Shown: one piece after another, positions 25,021-33,756 of the stretch
Layout: each line of letters opens with the position of its first letter
Numbering within the stretch: the first letter of the stretch is position 1
Assembly: GCA_963667145.1 (NCBI GenBank)
Contig: OY762943.1
Location: 372,001 to 436,000, forward strand
From: G963667145 sp963667145
GTDB taxonomy: Bacteria > Cloacimonadota > Cloacimonadia > G963667145
Length of the DNA: 64,000 nucleotides
Direction: 5' to 3'
Made by a program: the position numbers and the translations under genes
The notes under the pieces: model-generated
What the model was told of the DNA's origin: nothing
The model's database searches: none
The model's input: the letters and a program-made list of their open reading frames with translations, nothing else

Positions 25021-26478
25021 TCAAAAATACCACTTAACTCCCCCGTAAAATTGCTCGCCTTTATTCGGATATCCTGAATACTTATTTATCTTACTATCCA
25101 GTAAATTAACAAATTTTAAGTTGAAACTAAGCTGCGCGGAGTATTTCCAAACCTGCTCAAAATTCAGCTTCAATTTATCGTCAATTCCCTCTCCCTTTTC
25201 GTTCTTGATAAAATGGTCAATCTCAAAAACAAGAGTAGAAACGAATTTCTCAAACTGCGTATGCGATACGGAAACCTTAGCAATTCCACCCGCTTCATAT
25301 GGAATGTAGTCTTTGCTTCTATTCACAACAATTGCTCTGTTATAAGACGCTGATAAATCAAAAGTTCTGTACTTATATTCAGAAGTAACACCAGAGTTAT
25401 TAAGCAAAAAGTCTCCATCCTTGGCGATATAATCTTTGTCGGATTTACCCTGATTATAATAAATGTGGTTCATTTTGTAGCTAAGATTGCTGTACGCCAC
25501 CAAATATCTTTTGTAACCCAATTTCAAGTTGAAATCAAGGGGCGTGAGTTCCTGTTGCACCTCAAAATCGGCATTTTGTGCGTAGTTATCAGCAAGCAAA
25601 TCGTAATAGGTCAGCTTGGAAACACTCGGATTGTTCTCCAGAGAAAAATAAATCTTCCCAGGCAAAAAGTACAAAGCGGAAAAAACAACAGACGGCATAA
25701 AATCGTCATCAGACAGCCCCATCCACAAATCTATGTTGTAAAATCCCCATTTGTTAAACTCTTTTCTGGCATCGAGTTCCGCATTAAACTTTTGATTGAA
25801 ATAGAAAAAATCCGCATCAATAGCAACATCGCGATAAGTTCCCTTGGGATTTACGCTGAAATTCACATAATCCTTGGTCAACGACTTGCCATAATAGTCC
25901 TGATTTATGTTCTCCGTGATAAAAGAAAAGCCAACACTCTGCAAAATGCTATCGGAGACAGACAAATTGAAACAAATCTCACCCTTGGAAACATCTGTGG
26001 CAAGAGAATCTGCCTTAGCATCCAACCTGTCAAATCGGAAATTCAACTTCGATTTATCCAAATACGGAGTCCACAAAAAAGATTGCCCGAAGCTATACCA
26101 GTCTTCATCATGCAAGTAGTTTTTAGATTCAAACTCAAAATTTAAAATTTTCTTCACAGGGTGATGATAGACGCCTTTCAAATTCAGACGATGTCCGTAA
26201 CCAAGCCACAAATCCAAAAATCCTTGCTTGGCAATAGCAGAAGCGTTATCAATCTCGGGGAAAAGCTCAAGATTTTGGAGTTCGGCATCGAAATCCACAT
26301 CTCCTTCAATCTGCCACTGTTCGGACAAATCGTCATCAAAACGGAATTCGTCCTTTTGTTGTAGCTTGTCTTTTCCTTCAATAGTAACTGAGGGTAAATC
26401 CAAATTATCGGAATCTACCCCCAAAAGTAAACACGGAAAAATCAAAATTGCTATAAAAAATATTTTGATTTTGTTCAA
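25021..26478 (-). CDS. Putative outer-membrane beta-barrel protein
   Basis: About 485 aa. A signal peptide (NKIKIFFIAILIFPCLLLG) is followed by a short SVTIEGKDKLQ segment and then many alternating-hydrophobic strands rich in Tyr/Phe/Asp. It ends GGVKWYF, with the terminal aromatic typical of proteins folded by the BAM complex. No plug domain or TonB box is clear. The open frame reaches TTG at 26493; TTG at 26478 gives a cleaner signal peptide and has GGCGGA upstream, so I prefer it. Specific function unknown; its position between gatB and secF is not informative. Confidence 0.72.
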   Translation of the reverse strand: MNKIKIFFIAILIFPCLLLGVDSDNLDLPSVTIEGKDKLQQKDEFRFDDDLSEQWQIEGDVDFDAELQNLELFPEIDNASAIAKQGFLDLWLGYGHRLNLKGVYHHPVKKILNFEFESKNYLHDEDWYSFGQSFLWTPYLDKSKLNFRFDRLDAKADSLATDVSKGEICFNLSVSDSILQSVGFSFITENINQDYYGKSLTKDYVNFSVNPKGTYRDVAIDADFFYFNQKFNAELDARKEFNKWGFYNIDLWMGLSDDDFMPSVVFSALYFLPGKIYFSLENNPSVSKLTYYDLLADNYAQNADFEVQQELTPLDFNLKLGYKRYLVAYSNLSYKMNHIYYNQGKSDKDYIAKDGDFLLNNSGVTSEYKYRTFDLSASYNRAIVVNRSKDYIPYEAGGIAKVSVSHTQFEKFVSTLVFEIDHFIKNEKGEGIDDKLKLNFEQVWKYSAQLSFNLKFVNLLDSKINKYSGYPNKGEQFYGGVKWYF

Positions 26479-26495
26479 TTTAACATCCGCCAAAA

Positions 26496-27428
26496 TTATT
26501 TTTTTTTCTTCCTCAAATAGCCTTCAACCAAAATTGGGCTGGCAACAAAAATGGAAGAATAGGTACCAATAATCACACCGATTAAGATAGCAAACGAGAA
26601 ATCATGAATAACAGTACCACCGAACAAATACAACGACAAAACCACCAAAAAGGTTGTAAGTGAAGTTATCACGGTGCGACTCAAAGTCTCGTTAATACTA
26701 TGATTTACAACATCTGGAAAGAGCATTCTGGGATTTTTTACCTTGTCCTCTCTGATGCGAGCAAACACCACAATAGTGTCGTTGAGAGAGTAACCGACCA
26801 ACATAAGCAAAGCAGCCACTATCTCCAAACTAAATTCCAAATTCAAAAAGGAAAAAACTCCAATAGTGATGAAAACATCGTGAGCCAACGCAACAACGGC
26901 AGCTGCTCCGTAGGTGAATTTTTTGAATCTCCACCAAATATAAAGGATTATCCCTATCAAAGCATAAAAAATAGCTTTGAGAGCTTTGCCTTTGAGCTCA
27001 TCGCCTATCTGAGGACCAACTGTCTCGGAACTTCTAACCAAATCTTCGCTTTTGGAATATTCTGGCAGTTTCTCTTTCAGGATAGCCACAATCTCGCTTT
27101 CGATTTCAGCTGCTACTTCGCCCTCGGGAATTTGCACAGACAACAAAAATATGTTTTTATCTTTTTGCATAGCAAGTTGTTGCAAACGGGCATTTTCGTA
27201 TTTGCTCTCAGAAAAAGCGTTTCTAACCTCTTTAAGAGTCAAGGAATTACCATCGCCAGAACTAAGATTGAGTTCCATAGCCACTCCACCAGTAAAGTCT
27301 ATTCCATAGCTGGGGCCACCCTTGACAAACAGAGAAACAACACTGGCAATTATCAACAAAGCAGACAATACGAACATTATCTTTCTCTTGCCTACAAAAT
27401 CTATTTTGGAATTTTTAAATAATCTCAT
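26496..27428 (-). CDS. secF: Protein translocase subunit SecF
   Basis: 310 aa, six membrane helices. It assists late steps of Sec translocation in the inner membrane using the proton motive force. Family segments include YGIDFTGGVAMEL near residue 40, the ALIGIILYIWWRF helix, GYSLNDTIVVFARIRED and SINETLSRTVITS. secD lies 11 bases upstream on the same strand, the usual secD-secF order. Not fused to SecD. Confidence 0.96.
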   Translation of the reverse strand: MRLFKNSKIDFVGKRKIMFVLSALLIIASVVSLFVKGGPSYGIDFTGGVAMELNLSSGDGNSLTLKEVRNAFSESKYENARLQQLAMQKDKNIFLLSVQIPEGEVAAEIESEIVAILKEKLPEYSKSEDLVRSSETVGPQIGDELKGKALKAIFYALIGIILYIWWRFKKFTYGAAAVVALAHDVFITIGVFSFLNLEFSLEIVAALLMLVGYSLNDTIVVFARIREDKVKNPRMLFPDVVNHSINETLSRTVITSLTTFLVVLSLYLFGGTVIHDFSFAILIGVIIGTYSSIFVASPILVEGYLRKKKK

Positions 27429-27439
27429 AATCTACACCC

Positions 27440-29059
27440 TTAAATACTTAGCTTCTTCAGAGTTCTATTCTGAATAAATTTTTCGAAGAACAGCTTAACC
27501 AAAATCAACGTGGAAAAAAGCGAACCAACAATTCCGATGGACAATGTAACTGCAAACCCTCTGATAGGACCACTTCCGAATTTATACAAAACAGCCGCTG
27601 TGATAAGCGTGGTGATATTTGCATCCATGATAATCCAAAACGCCTTTTGAAATCCTGCGGAGATAGAAGCGGAAACACTGCGTTCCAAATCCAATTCCTC
27701 TCTAATCCTCTCAAAAATCAACACACAGCCATCCACAGCCATACCGATGGTAAGCACAATACCTGCAATTCCTGGCATGGTAAGCGTAGCAGAGAACATA
27801 GTCAAAGCAGCCAAAATAAACAAAATGTTGGCAACAACTGCAACTATAGACAAAATACCTGACAACTTGTAGTAGAAAACCATAAATATAAGAATAACTG
27901 CCAATCCCAAAAGACCTGCAAGCAAACCAGCTTTGATGCTGTCAGCACCCAAAGTAGGTCCAACAGAGCGACGCTCCAAAATGGTAACGGGAGCAGGCAA
28001 ATTACCAGCACGCAACACAATCACCAAGTTTTGCACCTCTTCCATACTCATATTTCCAGTTATACTGGCTTTGCCATCCACAATTCGCGAGTTGATGGTC
28101 GGAGCCATATACACAACACCGTCCAACACTATCGCAAGTCTCTTGTGCAAATTATCCGCTGTTATGTTGGCGAATTTCTTTGCACCCTCGGAATCGAACT
28201 CCAACGAAACATAAGGAGAATTTGTTTGAATGCCACCTACATCTTGCCCAACTCTAACGTCGGCAGATTCCAAATATTTTCCTGATAGTTGAACCTTCTT
28301 TTGCAAGAAGAACAGCGGTGTATAGATAGCAATTTCGTTTTCGTCATATTGGGTTTTGCCCAAATTGAAACTGTATTCTTGTGGCAAAAGTGCCTTAATT
28401 TTCTTATCAGCCAAAAGTTTTTTGAACAAATCCAAATTTTCTTGCAGAATGACAAGACTGCCGTTTCCGTTATAATTAACCAAAGAGGTAAACAGTTTGG
28501 AATATTTATCTTTCTTCTCTTCGGACTTTTCTTTTTCATCGTCCAAAACAGAAGCGGAAACGTCTTCCTCTTCTTTAACCAATTTCTCGGTTAAATATTG
28601 AAATTTCTTATTATTCTTTTGCAAATAAGCGTCAATCTTATCGACAACCTTAGACAAATCTTCGGTTTCACCCAATATTTGAAACTCCAAAAGTGCCGTT
28701 TTCCCAATGAGTTTTTCCGCTCTTTTGAAATCTTTGACACCCGGCAAACTCACAGCAATGCGATTGTCTCCAACTCTCTGAATAGACGGCTCAGTAACGC
28801 CAAATTCGTCCACACGATTGCGAATAATCTCCAAAGATGTCTCTACAACGCGATTTTTTTGCTCTTTGGTAAGGTTCAGATTTTTATCATCAACCCCCAA
28901 AACAATTCTCATACCACCCTGCAAATCCAATCCAAGATTGAGTTTTTTGGAAGTAAATCCACTTCCAGAAGTAGCGGGGAAAATCAATGGCAACAAATAG
29001 TACACGATTGCCAAAACAACCAAGGCTACTACAGTAAATCTAAATTTACCCTTTTTCAT
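27440..29059 (-). CDS. secD: Protein translocase subunit SecD
   Basis: 539 aa. One N-terminal helix, the LGLDLQGGMRIVLGVD segment, a large periplasmic domain (about residues 45-350) with a Lys/Glu-rich insertion near 185-205, and then five helices with GMAVDGCVLIFERIREEL. Works with SecF and YajC on SecYEG. Upstream is a small membrane protein gene and the ATP synthase atpC/atpD pair on the same strand. Confidence 0.96.
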   Translation of the reverse strand: MKKGKFRFTVVALVVLAIVYYLLPLIFPATSGSGFTSKKLNLGLDLQGGMRIVLGVDDKNLNLTKEQKNRVVETSLEIIRNRVDEFGVTEPSIQRVGDNRIAVSLPGVKDFKRAEKLIGKTALLEFQILGETEDLSKVVDKIDAYLQKNNKKFQYLTEKLVKEEEDVSASVLDDEKEKSEEKKDKYSKLFTSLVNYNGNGSLVILQENLDLFKKLLADKKIKALLPQEYSFNLGKTQYDENEIAIYTPLFFLQKKVQLSGKYLESADVRVGQDVGGIQTNSPYVSLEFDSEGAKKFANITADNLHKRLAIVLDGVVYMAPTINSRIVDGKASITGNMSMEEVQNLVIVLRAGNLPAPVTILERRSVGPTLGADSIKAGLLAGLLGLAVILIFMVFYYKLSGILSIVAVVANILFILAALTMFSATLTMPGIAGIVLTIGMAVDGCVLIFERIREELDLERSVSASISAGFQKAFWIIMDANITTLITAAVLYKFGSGPIRGFAVTLSIGIVGSLFSTLILVKLFFEKFIQNRTLKKLSI

Positions 29060-29086
29060 TAAATGTTCTCCTTATAAAAAGAATGC

Positions 29087-29479
29087 TTACTTAAGCTTCC
29101 GTTCCAATTCGTTGATTTTTTTTGAAATTCTATTCACTTTAAATTCAATGGCATTTAAAATCCAGAACTGGAAATGACCGACTTTGCTCTGCAAATGCAT
29201 CATCCAAATCAACTTGATAGAAACCAAAAACAGACCAATTTCAACTGTTAGAACGCTAGACCAATTTTCAAAATAAAACATGTTTCTATATAAATCCACC
29301 AAAAAAAGAACCAAGACTAAAGAAACAAATACAACAGTAATAATTTTGGAAAAATTGCCACCTCTTCCACCGATCTGACCTAAGATGTTCCGTAATTTCT
29401 CTTTTTCGTTTTTATATGAAGCAAGCTCGTCTAATAATTGTTCGAACTCCTGCTTGGAAAAATCCCTATTCTTTGTCAT
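29087..29479 (-). CDS. Small membrane protein of unknown function, between atpC and secD
   Basis: 130 aa. Soluble charged N-terminus (about 1-42, predicted helical, Glu/Lys-rich), two likely membrane helices (about 44-66 and 77-95), and a charged C-terminal helix (KINELERKLK). The start shares an ATGA with the atpC stop, so it is translationally coupled to ATP synthase subunits. I do not recognise the family. It is not one of the standard F0 subunits; an assembly factor is possible but unproven. Confidence 0.75.
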   Translation of the reverse strand: MTKNRDFSKQEFEQLLDELASYKNEKEKLRNILGQIGGRGGNFSKIITVVFVSLVLVLFLVDLYRNMFYFENWSSVLTVEIGLFLVSIKLIWMMHLQSKVGHFQFWILNAIEFKVNRISKKINELERKLK

Positions 29480-29877
29480 CCTCTATTCAGAGCGTCCAAT
29501 CTAGCGATAGCCCTATGCAAAGCAAATTCGGCTCTACGAATATCAATCTCCTTGGAATCGCCATCAAGTCTTCCCTTAGCTCTCTCCATTGCGTTCGTGG
29601 CTCGTTCCTTATCAATATCACTACAACTCTCAAGGCAATCACAAGCTATCTTCATCTTGCCAGAATCTATAAAAGAAAATCCGTCATGAATAGCGAAAAC
29701 CTCAGGTTTGCCTTCTTGCTTCTTGTACAACCGTAACAACCCAGGTTTCAGTTTGGTGATGAACGGTGTGTGACCACCCAAAGCACCAAAATCGCCATCA
29801 ATTCCTGGAGCAACAACGTATTCAAACTCTTCGTGCAAAAATTCACCACTTGGTCGTACAATGGTCACATCTATCAT
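29476..29877 (-). CDS. atpC: ATP synthase F1 epsilon subunit
   Basis: 133 aa. N-terminal beta-sandwich begins IDVTIVRPSGEFL and contains APGIDGDFGALGGHTPFI; the C-terminal helical hairpin carries the ALHRAIARL segment. Part of the central stalk and regulator of ATP hydrolysis. ATGA overlaps join it to atpD upstream and to the small membrane protein gene downstream. Confidence 0.93.
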   Translation of the reverse strand: MIDVTIVRPSGEFLHEEFEYVVAPGIDGDFGALGGHTPFITKLKPGLLRLYKKQEGKPEVFAIHDGFSFIDSGKMKIACDCLESCSDIDKERATNAMERAKGRLDGDSKEIDIRRAEFALHRAIARLDALNRG

Positions 29878-31268
29878 TTTTGCATATCCTTTGCCTTTGC
29901 TCTAACCTCGTCAATATCTCCAACCATCAAAAAAGCTTGTTCTGGCAAGTCATCACATTCACCATCCAAAATCGCCTTGAAAGATGAAATGGTTTTTTTG
30001 AGAGGAACATATTTTCCAGGAACGTTGGTGAACTCTTCGGCAACAAAGAACGGTTGCGAGAAAAATCTCTCCAACTTACGAGCTCTGTTCACAGTGAGTT
30101 TATCCTCATCGGACAATTCATCCATACCCAAAATAGCGATAATATCTTGCAAATCTTTATACTTTTGGATAACTCTCTGAGTTTCACGAGCAACCTCGTA
30201 ATGCTCTTTCCCCACAATTCTCGGCTCAAGGATACGACTTGTGGAAGCCAACGGGTCAACGGCAGGGTAAATACCCAATTCCACTATCGAGCGGGACAAC
30301 TGAGTAGCAGCATCAAGATGAGTAAACGTTGTGGCAGGAGCAGGATCAGTAAAGTCATCGGCAGGCACGTAAACAGCTTGTACAGAAGTAATTGAACCAT
30401 TTTTGGTAGAAGCGATACGCTCTTGAAGTTCACCCATCTCCGAAGCCAAGTTAGGCTGATAACCCACAGCCGAAGGCATACGTCCCAAGAGAGCGGACAC
30501 CTCTGAGCCAGCTTGAGTAAAGCGGAAAATATTATCAATAAACAAGAGAACGTCTTTTTGAGCAACGTCTCTGAAATATTCGGCAATTGTAAGTCCAGTA
30601 AGAGCAACACGTTGACGAGCTCCTGGTGGTTCATTCATCTGACCGAACACCATCGCTGTGTTCTCGATAACCCCAGATTGCTTCATTTCACGCCAGAGGT
30701 CGTTTCCCTCACGAGTTCTCTCTCCCACTCCAGCAAACACAGAAAATCCTCCATGCTCTTTGGCGATATTACGAATAAGCTCTTGGATAAGCACCGTTTT
30801 ACCAACACCAGCACCTCCAAACAAACCGATTTTTCCACCTTTCAAATAAGGCTCAATGAGGTCGATAACCTTAATGCCAGTTTCCAAAATAGCTTCCTTG
30901 GTATCCAAATCCTCAAACAGTGGAGCATCGCGGTGAATAGGATAGTATTCTGTGGCTTTAATTTCACCAGCTTCGTCTATTGGGTCTCCAGTCACATTCA
31001 AAATTCTACTCAAAACACCTTCACCAACAGGAGTTTTAATCGGTCCTTCGGTATCTTTTACAGCCATACCATAAGTAAGTCCGTCAGTGGAATCCATGGC
31101 AACAGCTCTAACCTTGTTTTCGCCAAGGTGCATCTGCACCTCAAGAACCAACTTTTTACCACCGTCTAAATCTATAGTAAGAGCATTGTGTATAGCCGGC
31201 ACACTATTCTCTTCAAACTCCACATCTATCACAGGTCCAATAATTTGAACAATTCTTCCGTCTGTCAT
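29874..31268 (-). CDS. atpD: ATP synthase F1 beta subunit
   Basis: 464 aa catalytic subunit. Walker A GGAGVGKTVL, catalytic Glu in GVGERTREGND, LLFIDNIFRFTQAGSEVSA and the ATFTHLDAATQLSR segment are all present. The frame is open further to 31310, but ATG at 31268 (MTDGRIVQIIGPVID) is the family start and has GGAGG seven bases before it. Only atpD and atpC are here; subunits alpha, gamma, delta and F0 must lie elsewhere, a split known in Chlorobi and Bacteroidetes relatives. Confidence 0.97.
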   Translation of the reverse strand: MTDGRIVQIIGPVIDVEFEENSVPAIHNALTIDLDGGKKLVLEVQMHLGENKVRAVAMDSTDGLTYGMAVKDTEGPIKTPVGEGVLSRILNVTGDPIDEAGEIKATEYYPIHRDAPLFEDLDTKEAILETGIKVIDLIEPYLKGGKIGLFGGAGVGKTVLIQELIRNIAKEHGGFSVFAGVGERTREGNDLWREMKQSGVIENTAMVFGQMNEPPGARQRVALTGLTIAEYFRDVAQKDVLLFIDNIFRFTQAGSEVSALLGRMPSAVGYQPNLASEMGELQERIASTKNGSITSVQAVYVPADDFTDPAPATTFTHLDAATQLSRSIVELGIYPAVDPLASTSRILEPRIVGKEHYEVARETQRVIQKYKDLQDIIAILGMDELSDEDKLTVNRARKLERFFSQPFFVAEEFTNVPGKYVPLKKTISSFKAILDGECDDLPEQAFLMVGDIDEVRAKAKDMQK

Positions 31269-31341
31269 TTGGAATCCTCCACTCCGAATTTTCGCCAATT
31301 TATTTGGCACAATTCATCTTATCAACTATTTTTTTCTTTTT

Positions 31342-32079
31342 TTATAACTTCTCTAAAACTTCGTCCGAAATCTCAAAATTAGCATAAACCTTTTGCACGT
31401 CGTCACAATCTTCCAGCTTATCTATAAGGTTCAAAAGTTTTTCAGCTACATCGTCCGCATTTATGGTATTTTTAGGAATTTTGGTCAACTCAAATCGAAT
31501 CACGTCGAAACCTTCGGAATTTAAAGCGTCCACAACCACATGCAACTCTTTGGAATCGGTGTAAATCAAGTATTCACCATCTTCAAACTCCACATCCTCA
31601 GCACCGCAATCCAAAGCCTTGAGCATAAAGTCGTCTTCGCTCAAATCACTTTTGACGACAATTTCTCCCTTGGAATCAAAAACCCAAGCCACAGCACCAC
31701 TTTCCGCCAAATTGCCACCATATTTAGAAAAAATGTGTCTGACTTCAGCTACCGATCTCTTGCGATTATCCGTAAGACACTCGACGATGATAGCCACGCC
31801 AGCTTGTCCATAGCCTTCGTAAGTGATTTCTTCGTAATTGACGCCGTCGGTTTCTCCTGTGCCTCGCTTGATAGCCTTTTCGATGTTGTTTGTGGGCATG
31901 TTGGCAACTTTGGCTGTGGATATTGCCGTTCTCAATCTCGGATTGGCAGTTTCGTCTCCACCACCTTGACGAGCAGCAACGGTTATTTCTTTAATAAGCT
32001 TGGTAAAAAGCTTAGCTCTTTTCTTATCAGCGGCTCCTTTTTTGTGTTTGATGGAGCTCCATTTATTGTGTCCTGACAT
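31342..32079 (-). CDS. yebC: YebC/PmpR family protein
   Basis: 245 aa, full length. Starts MSGHNKWSSIKHKKGAADKK, the family hallmark, with the three-domain YebC layout afterwards (GTGETDGVNYEEITYEGYG, then EDVEFEDG). Members have been described as transcription regulators and, more recently, as translation factors that relieve proline-stretch stalling. No Holliday-junction genes (ruvC) follow here. It is separated from tnaA by about 170 bases that include the tnaA terminator. Confidence 0.93.
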   Translation of the reverse strand: MSGHNKWSSIKHKKGAADKKRAKLFTKLIKEITVAARQGGGDETANPRLRTAISTAKVANMPTNNIEKAIKRGTGETDGVNYEEITYEGYGQAGVAIIVECLTDNRKRSVAEVRHIFSKYGGNLAESGAVAWVFDSKGEIVVKSDLSEDDFMLKALDCGAEDVEFEDGEYLIYTDSKELHVVVDALNSEGFDVIRFELTKIPKNTINADDVAEKLLNLIDKLEDCDDVQKVYANFEISDEVLEKL

Positions 32080-32191
32080 AATTCGTTAAAAATTCTCCTT
32101 AAAAATATTGTTTGTCTAAGCAATACCGTTGTAAAAAGGGAAATGATGTCATTATTGTCAAATAGTTTCTATTTCCAAAACCAAAAGAAAA

Positions 32192-32237
32192 AGAAGTTTG
32201 CCCACAGATTTTTTCAAATTTAGGTGAACAAACTTCT
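32192..32237 (-). terminator. Terminator downstream of tnaA
   Basis: On the minus strand AGAAGTTTGTTCAC pairs with GTGGGCAAACTTCT (two G-U pairs), followed by TTTTCTTTTGG. It starts 12 bases after the tnaA stop and separates tnaA from yebC. Confidence 0.75.
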
Positions 32238-32248
32238 GAAATTAGATT

Positions 32249-33628
32249 TTACGCTATCGGCTTTAGACGAGCTGTAAAGTGCCTTAACACTTTCGGCTCG
32301 TACTCAAATTCAAAACCTTTCAAATTTTTAGCGTTATTCGCTACATCTATCACGGTTTGAGCAATGTATCGCATATGATTATCCGTGTAAACTCTACGTG
32401 GGATGGTCAGTCGCATAAGCTCCAAATCGGATTTGAGGTTCTCTCCCGTAATTGGGTCTCTACCCAATAAAAACGAGCCGATTTCCACAGGTCGCACTCC
32501 ACCTTCCAAATAAACAGCGTTGCACACGGCTTGTGCAGGGAATTGCTCAAAAGGTATGTGAGGACAAATCTTGGCACAATTCACAAAAACAGCGTGTCCT
32601 CCTGTAGGATATTGGATAGGCACTCCAGCGTCTCTCAGCAAATCTCCCAAGAATTTCACCTGACCGATGCGGTAACGGAGGTAATCGTAATCTATTCCCT
32701 CTCGCAAACCAATAGCCATTGCTTCCATATCCCTACCGTTGAGACCTCCGTAAGTGGGGAAACCTTCCATTGGCACGAGGTATGACCTGCAAGCGTTATA
32801 AAGCTCACTATCTTCTTTGATAGCAATGAGTCCGCCCATGTTGACGATGGCATCTTTTTTAGCCGAAAAAGTGAGACAATCTCCATACGAATACATCTCT
32901 CTGACGATGTCGCCAATCGAACTATCTTTGTAATTAGGGTCTCTTTCCTTAATGAAGTAAGCGTTCTCAGCGAATCTTGCTGAATCGAAAATCACAACGA
33001 TATTGTTCTTTTTCGCCATCTTACCAACAGCTTTGATATTGTCCATAGAAACAGGCTGACCGCCACTGGAGTTGCAGGTAATAGTGATGATGATAGCAGA
33101 AATATTTTCCGCACCTTTCTCGGAAATTATGCTTTCCAATTTGTCCAAATCAAAATTGCCTTTCCAGTCATCGTAAGTTTCCGTGTCAAAAGCCCTGGAA
33201 GTTACCGCATTAAGAGCCACACCTCCGCAGAGTTCCACGTGAGCCTTGGTGGTATCGAAGTGCATATTGCTGATAAAGCAATCGCCTTTTTTCTTTAGCA
33301 ACTGCGGAAATAGAATTTGTTCTGCCCCTCTCCCTTGGTGCGTCGGGATGATATGTTCGTAGCCAAAGACTTCCTGAGCAACTTCTTGCAAATGATAAAA
33401 ATTTCGACTTCCCGCATAAGATTCGTCACCAAGCATCAATCCCGACCATTGCCTGTCGCTCATAGCTCCCGTGCCACTGTCGGTCAACAAATCTATAAAA
33501 ACATGCTCAGCTTTTAGAGAAAACGGGTTATATCCCGCTTCAACAAGATATTTTTCCCTCAATTCACGACTAATCAAGGAAATAGGTTCAACCATTTTAA
33601 TTTTAAACGGTTCTGGTAATATTTTCAT
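32249..33628 (-). CDS. tnaA: Tryptophanase (tryptophan indole-lyase)
   Basis: 459 aa PLP enzyme that cleaves tryptophan to indole, pyruvate and ammonia. The sister enzyme tyrosine phenol-lyase is the alternative, but the diagnostic regions match tryptophanase: FDSARFAENAYFIKE, VEIGSFLLGRDP (no Arg as in tyrosine phenol-lyase) and the C-terminal KVLRHFTARL with the His typical of TnaA. The PLP lysine is in SAKKDAIVNMG near residue 258. AAGGAG precedes the ATG. It has its own terminator, and a short unrelated upstream ORF lies 62 bases before the start. Indicates amino-acid fermentation and indole production. Confidence 0.93.
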   Translation of the reverse strand: MKILPEPFKIKMVEPISLISRELREKYLVEAGYNPFSLKAEHVFIDLLTDSGTGAMSDRQWSGLMLGDESYAGSRNFYHLQEVAQEVFGYEHIIPTHQGRGAEQILFPQLLKKKGDCFISNMHFDTTKAHVELCGGVALNAVTSRAFDTETYDDWKGNFDLDKLESIISEKGAENISAIIITITCNSSGGQPVSMDNIKAVGKMAKKNNIVVIFDSARFAENAYFIKERDPNYKDSSIGDIVREMYSYGDCLTFSAKKDAIVNMGGLIAIKEDSELYNACRSYLVPMEGFPTYGGLNGRDMEAMAIGLREGIDYDYLRYRIGQVKFLGDLLRDAGVPIQYPTGGHAVFVNCAKICPHIPFEQFPAQAVCNAVYLEGGVRPVEIGSFLLGRDPITGENLKSDLELMRLTIPRRVYTDNHMRYIAQTVIDVANNAKNLKGFEFEYEPKVLRHFTARLKPIA

Positions 33629-33689
33629 TTTTTCTCCTTAAATTTTACATTCATTTTAACATCAAAACAACGTATTTAAGGTGAAAAAG

Positions 33690-33755
33690 TTATATATAAT
33701 CGGGGACGACCCGATGAGGCTCCTTTTTGTATTTAGTAAAAATGCTCGTGAACAT
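33690..33755 (-). CDS. Possible 21-codon leader ORF upstream of tnaA
   Basis: Begins at an ATG just after the hldD stop and reads MFTSIFTKYKKEPHRVVPDY plus Ile, ending 61 bases before tnaA. A small hairpin ATCGGG/CCCGAT lies inside it. Unlike TnaC leader peptides it has no tryptophan, so attenuation by tryptophan through this peptide is unlikely. Translation unproven. Confidence 0.15.
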   Translation of the reverse strand: MFTSIFTKYKKEPHRVVPDYI

Positions 33756-33756
33756 T

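Noticed and set aside
25465..26145. 226-codon plus-strand open frame
   Set aside because: Antisense to the barrel protein gene, which has a signal peptide and a sensible C-terminus; the antisense frame has neither.
32249..33628. Tyrosine phenol-lyase instead of tryptophanase
   Set aside because: The specificity regions (FDSARFAEN, VEIGSFLLG, RHFTARL) match tryptophanase and lack the diagnostic Arg of tyrosine phenol-lyase.
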